Source: DATKZB01 sp035528235 (lineage in GTDB: Bacteria > Planctomycetota > Phycisphaerae > FEN-1346). Taken from it: a stretch of 33,224 bases of DNA. The position numbers and the translations under genes are program-made. Under the pieces are notes generated by a model, which ran no database searches, was not told the origin of the DNA, and saw nothing but the letters and a program-made list of their open reading frames with translations. This document shows, in pieces, positions 30,321 through 33,224 of the stretch (the first letter of the stretch is position 1; the number at the start of each line of letters is the position of its first letter). The stretch spans positions 1 through 33,224 of the forward strand of contig DATKZB010000193.1 in assembly GCA_035528235.1 (NCBI GenBank), in the 5' to 3' direction.

Positions 30321-31556
30321 ATGAAGCGACTCGGCATGGTTCTCGTCCTGGCGGCACTGGCGGCGGGCTGTCAGCGCCAGGAGGCCCTGCGGCACTACGG
30401 GACGGGGTACCTGGCCCTGGAGGCCGGCGAACTCCAGAAGGCCCTCCGCGAGTTCGAGTCCGCCATCCAGGTCGACAACAGCCTGGCCATCGCCCACGTC
30501 GGCCTGGGCGACGCTTACCGCGAGCAGGGCGAGTTCCTCAAGGCCATCGACCCCTATCGCCGCGCCGTCGCCGCCAGGCCTTACGAGTTCTCCTACCATT
30601 ACCGCCTCGGTCGCGTGTACCAGGCCCTGGAACGCGACACGGAGGCCGCCGACACGTACGAGAATACCGTGAACCTGAACCCCGACTACACGCCGGCCTG
30701 GGTCAACCTGGGCGTCGTGTACTTCCGCCTGGGCGACCTGCCGAAGGCCCGGACCCACTGCGAACGGGCCACCGAACTCGACCCGCGCCACGCCTTCGCC
30801 TGGTCGAACCTCGGGGCCGTCTACGACGCCCAGGGCGACACCTACCGCGCCATCACGGCCTATCGCAAGAGCGTCGAAGTCGACTCCAGCCAGGGGCCCG
30901 TCCACGTCAACCTGGGGACGGCGTACCTGAGGCAGGGCCGGTTCGACGAGGCCCTCGAGGAACTCAAGAAGGCCGCCGCCCTGCAACCCGATTCGCCCGT
31001 CGTCCGCAAACGCCTCGCCTACGTCTACAGCAAGCAGAAACGGTACGGGGCCGCCATCGAGCAACTCCAGCCCCTCCTCGAGAAACACCCCGCCGACTGG
31101 GAGTGCCGCAACAGCCTGGCCGCCATCTACATGATCTTTTACCTCCGGCATCCGGAGGTCGACCGGTACCGCCAGAGCGCCCTGGACGAGTGGCACCGGA
31201 GCCTCGAGACCCACCCCGACCAGCCGGCGGTCCGCCAGCAGGTGACCCGATGGGCCCAGCCCATCCGGCCGGCGCCGGTGGCCGAGCCTCCTCCTCCCCC
31301 GGCCGCCGCCAAGAAGCCGGTTGCCAAGACGCCCGAAAAACCCAAGCCGGCCCCGGCACCCGAGAAACCGCCGACTGAAACGAAACCCGCGCCACCCGAA
31401 AAGAAGCCCGAACCGCCCGAAAAGCCCGCGGCGCTGCCCGAACTGCCGAAGATCGAGGTCCCCAGCGACGTCCCCGGCGCCAAGCCCGGCGATGGCGGCG
31501 ACATGTTCCTGAAACCCCAAACGCCTGGCAAGGACGCGCCGAAGCCGCAGCCCTAA
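30321..31556 (+). CDS. TPR-repeat lipoprotein
   Basis: This 411-residue protein has a lipoprotein signal (MVLVLAALAAGC, lipidated Cys in LAAGC). About seven tetratricopeptide repeats fill residues 25-300, for example LAIAHVGLGDAYREQGEFLK, PAWVNLGVVYFRLGDLPKA and GPVHVNLGTAYLRQGRFDEA. A Pro/Lys/Glu-rich tail of about 90 residues follows, probably extended or disordered in the periplasm. GGAGG at 30306-30310 supports the start. The open frame extends far upstream without protein-like sequence. TPR lipoproteins serve as scaffolds for outer-membrane assembly or secretion; no specific partner can be named. Confidence 0.9.
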   Translation: MKRLGMVLVLAALAAGCQRQEALRHYGTGYLALEAGELQKALREFESAIQVDNSLAIAHVGLGDAYREQGEFLKAIDPYRRAVAARPYEFSYHYRLGRVYQALERDTEAADTYENTVNLNPDYTPAWVNLGVVYFRLGDLPKARTHCERATELDPRHAFAWSNLGAVYDAQGDTYRAITAYRKSVEVDSSQGPVHVNLGTAYLRQGRFDEALEELKKAAALQPDSPVVRKRLAYVYSKQKRYGAAIEQLQPLLEKHPADWECRNSLAAIYMIFYLRHPEVDRYRQSALDEWHRSLETHPDQPAVRQQVTRWAQPIRPAPVAEPPPPPAAAKKPVAKTPEKPKPAPAPEKPPTETKPAPPEKKPEPPEKPAALPELPKIEVPSDVPGAKPGDGGDMFLKPQTPGKDAPKPQP

Positions 31557-31597
31557 ACGCACCGGGGGGGCCGCCCGTTCGAGGAATCGCATAGCCC

Positions 31598-33088
31598 ATG
31601 ACCGACGCCGGCCGAGCGAGTGTCCGGACACGCATCGCCCCCAGCCCCACGGGCGAACCCCACATCGGCAACATGTACGTGGCCCTTATCAGTTGGGCGT
31701 TCGCCCACCAGCGGGGCGGCCGCTTTCTCGTCCGCATCGAGGACACCGACCGCACCCGCTTCGTCGAGGGGGCCGAGGCGATGTTCCTCGAGTCGCTCGC
31801 CTGGCTGGGCATCGGTCACGACGAGGGCCCCGACGTGGGCGGCTCCGCCGGGCCGTATCGCCAGAGCGAGCGGCTGGGCCTGTATCGCGAGCACGTCGAT
31901 CAACTCCTCGCCGGCGGCCACGCGTACCGGTGTTTCTGCACGGCCGAGCGGCTGGCCGAGGTCCGCAAGGTCCGCCAGAAGGCCGGCGACCAGACCGGTT
32001 ACGACCGCCGGTGCCGGGGCATCCCGGCCGAGGAATCGGACCGCCGCGCCGCCGCCGGCGAACCGCACACCGTCCGCCTGGCCGTGCCGCTGGAGGGCGA
32101 GACGCGGTTTACCGACGGCCTGCGCGGCCCCATCGTCATCGCCAACTCGACCGTCGACGACCAGGTGCTCCTGAAGAGCGACGGGTTCCCCACGTACCAC
32201 CTGGCCGTCGTCGTCGACGACCACCTGATGGGCGTGACGCACGTCATCCGGGCCGAGGAGTGGATCGTCTCGACGCCCAAGCACGTTCTGCTGTACGAGG
32301 CGTTCGGGTGGGGGCCCCCTGAGTTCTATCACCTGCCGCTCATCCGGAACCCCGACCGGTCGAAACTCTCGAAACGCAAGAACCCCACCAACGTGCTCTG
32401 GTATCGCCGCGAGGGGTACCTGCCGGAGGCGGTCGTCAACTTCCTGGGCATGCTCGGGCACTCGATGCCCGACGGCCGCGAGGTCTTTTCGCCCGACGAG
32501 TTTCTGCGGGAGTTCTCGTGGGACCGCGTGGCCACCACGGGGCCCGTCTTCGACATGGAGAAGTTCGAGTGGCTCTCGGGCATGTGGATCCGGCGCCTGG
32601 CGCCCATCGAGGTTGCCGCGCGGCTGCGGGACGAGGGGTTTCTGCCGGCCGGCCTGACGGACAGGTTCTCCGAAGGGCAGGTCCTGGCCATCGTGCGGCT
32701 GATGCAGGAACGGATGAGGAAACTCTCGGAGTTCGCCCAGGCCGTCGGTTTCTTCGCCCAGTGCGAGCCCTACGAGGCGTCGCTCCTGGTGCCCGACAAG
32801 AAGGGCAAACCCACGAAGACCGCCGACGAGGTCCGCGCCGCCCTCGCCCGGTGGCGGACCCTCCTGGCCGACGCGCCCGACTGGACGGCCGCCGACCTCG
32901 AGACCGACGGCCGCGCCCTGGCCGACGAGTTGGGCTGGAAGACCGGCGAGTGCTTCACCCCCCTCCGCGTGGCCGTCACCTGCCGGCGTGTCTCGACACC
33001 CCTCTTCGAGACGATGGAAATCCTCGGCCGCCAGGAATGCCTCGCCCGCCTCGACGCCGCCATCGCCAAGGCGGCCGGGTTGGCATAG
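31598..33088 (+). CDS. gltX: Glutamyl-tRNA synthetase
   Basis: This 496-residue class I synthetase charges tRNA-Glu, and in many bacteria also tRNA-Gln. The HIGH-type motif is PSPTGEPHIGN (15-25) and the KMSKS-type motif is KLSKR (256-260). FLVRIEDTD and the GFPTYHLAVVVDDHLMGVTHVIRAEEW region are diagnostic. Of the zinc site, Cys112 and Cys114 plus Cys139 are present, but the usual fourth ligand two residues on is an Arg. The C-terminal anticodon-binding domain is complete. It follows the TPR gene after 41 nt. Confidence 0.96.
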   Translation: MTDAGRASVRTRIAPSPTGEPHIGNMYVALISWAFAHQRGGRFLVRIEDTDRTRFVEGAEAMFLESLAWLGIGHDEGPDVGGSAGPYRQSERLGLYREHVDQLLAGGHAYRCFCTAERLAEVRKVRQKAGDQTGYDRRCRGIPAEESDRRAAAGEPHTVRLAVPLEGETRFTDGLRGPIVIANSTVDDQVLLKSDGFPTYHLAVVVDDHLMGVTHVIRAEEWIVSTPKHVLLYEAFGWGPPEFYHLPLIRNPDRSKLSKRKNPTNVLWYRREGYLPEAVVNFLGMLGHSMPDGREVFSPDEFLREFSWDRVATTGPVFDMEKFEWLSGMWIRRLAPIEVAARLRDEGFLPAGLTDRFSEGQVLAIVRLMQERMRKLSEFAQAVGFFAQCEPYEASLLVPDKKGKPTKTADEVRAALARWRTLLADAPDWTAADLETDGRALADELGWKTGECFTPLRVAVTCRRVSTPLFETMEILGRQECLARLDAAIAKAAGLA

Positions 33089-33122
33089 CCGGGTGGCATG
33101 GTCATCCCGTAATCCCATGAAA

Positions 33123-33185
33123 GGCTGCCCCCAACCAGGTAGTCTCTTGGGGGTCGTTAAACCCCGGGACAGGAAGGAGGCAGCC
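33123..33185 (+). other. Nested inverted repeats before the edge gene
   Basis: GGCTGCC (33123-33129) is inverted as GGCAGCC (33179-33185). Inside it, CCCCCAA (33128-33134) pairs with TTGGGGG (33147-33153), and that G-run can instead pair with CCCC at 33162-33165. It may be the gltX terminator, an insertion-sequence end or a leader with two exclusive hairpins; the window ends too soon to tell. Confidence 0.4.
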
Positions 33186-33224
33186 ATGAAGAAGCGGTAT
33201 GGGAGTGTAGCGTATGGCGGGATG
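33186..33224 (+). CDS. N-terminus of a further gene, cut by the window edge
   Basis: Only 13 codons are visible: ATG then KKRYGSVAYGGM. GAAGGAGG at 33173-33180 gives a strong ribosome-binding site. The opening recalls IS1380-type transposases of related bacteria, but 13 residues cannot establish this. Confidence 0.4.
   Translation, partial: MKKRYGSVAYGGM

Overview
The window is G+C-rich bacterial DNA that most resembles a member of the Planctomycetota. That placement is inference from gene content: a bacterial A/V-type ATPase operon, a Tat-exported formylglycine sulfatase, two PEP-CTERM proteins, an LptD outer-membrane protein, a short CxC/CxxC zinc-ribbon protein with one membrane helix, and many intergenic palindromes. 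No rRNA, tRNA or CRISPR array was seen.

Layout. (1) Positions 1-6413, plus strand: a rotary A/V-type ATPase operon in the order I-K-F-E-A-B-D. A universal-stress-family protein overlaps atpD. No subunit C gene lies between K and A. (2) 6413-9945: a visibly less G+C-rich accessory stretch with a heptamer tandem repeat, an orphan antitoxin-like gene, a DUF4145-like gene, and a secreted ClpP-fold serine protease. A decayed coding fragment follows the protease stop codon in the same frame. (3) 9945-15585, minus strand: a four-gene efflux operon (outer-membrane factor, periplasmic adaptor, ABC ATPase, MacB/FtsX-type permease) with overlapping or abutting ends. (4) 15723-23536, minus strand: an Atz/Trz-type amidohydrolase, argJ and argC (ATG/TGA overlap), rpsI and rplM behind a near-consensus sigma70 promoter, then lptD with its own promoter. 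(5) 23643-25362: repeats, the zinc-ribbon membrane protein, a stand-alone glutamine amidotransferase (trpG/pabA type) and a Cys-rich small protein. (6) 25506-30083: an accessory zone with a truncated GH29 alpha-L-fucosidase, a sulfatase, two PEP-CTERM proteins and a REP-associated tyrosine (HUH) transposase beside a perfect inverted pair of REP-like palindromes. (7) 30321 to the end, plus strand: a TPR lipoprotein, a glutamyl-tRNA synthetase, and the first 13 codons of a further gene at the window edge.

The strongest system-level signal is the REP/RAYT theme. Palindromes headed by TTAGCCG lie in at least six intergenic places, usually right after stop codons. One family member is present as three exact 25-nt copies within about 840 bp, two of them forming an inverted pair that ends one base from the transposase stop codon. 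The second signal is gene decay: a GH29 gene cut off before its nucleophile region, whose remnant ends where a new promoter begins, and a protease with a broken C-terminal extension.

The core genes (ATPase, arg, ribosomal, lptD, gltX) are firm. Hypothetical, regulatory and repeat assignments come from reading the sequence by eye, and none has been checked against a database.
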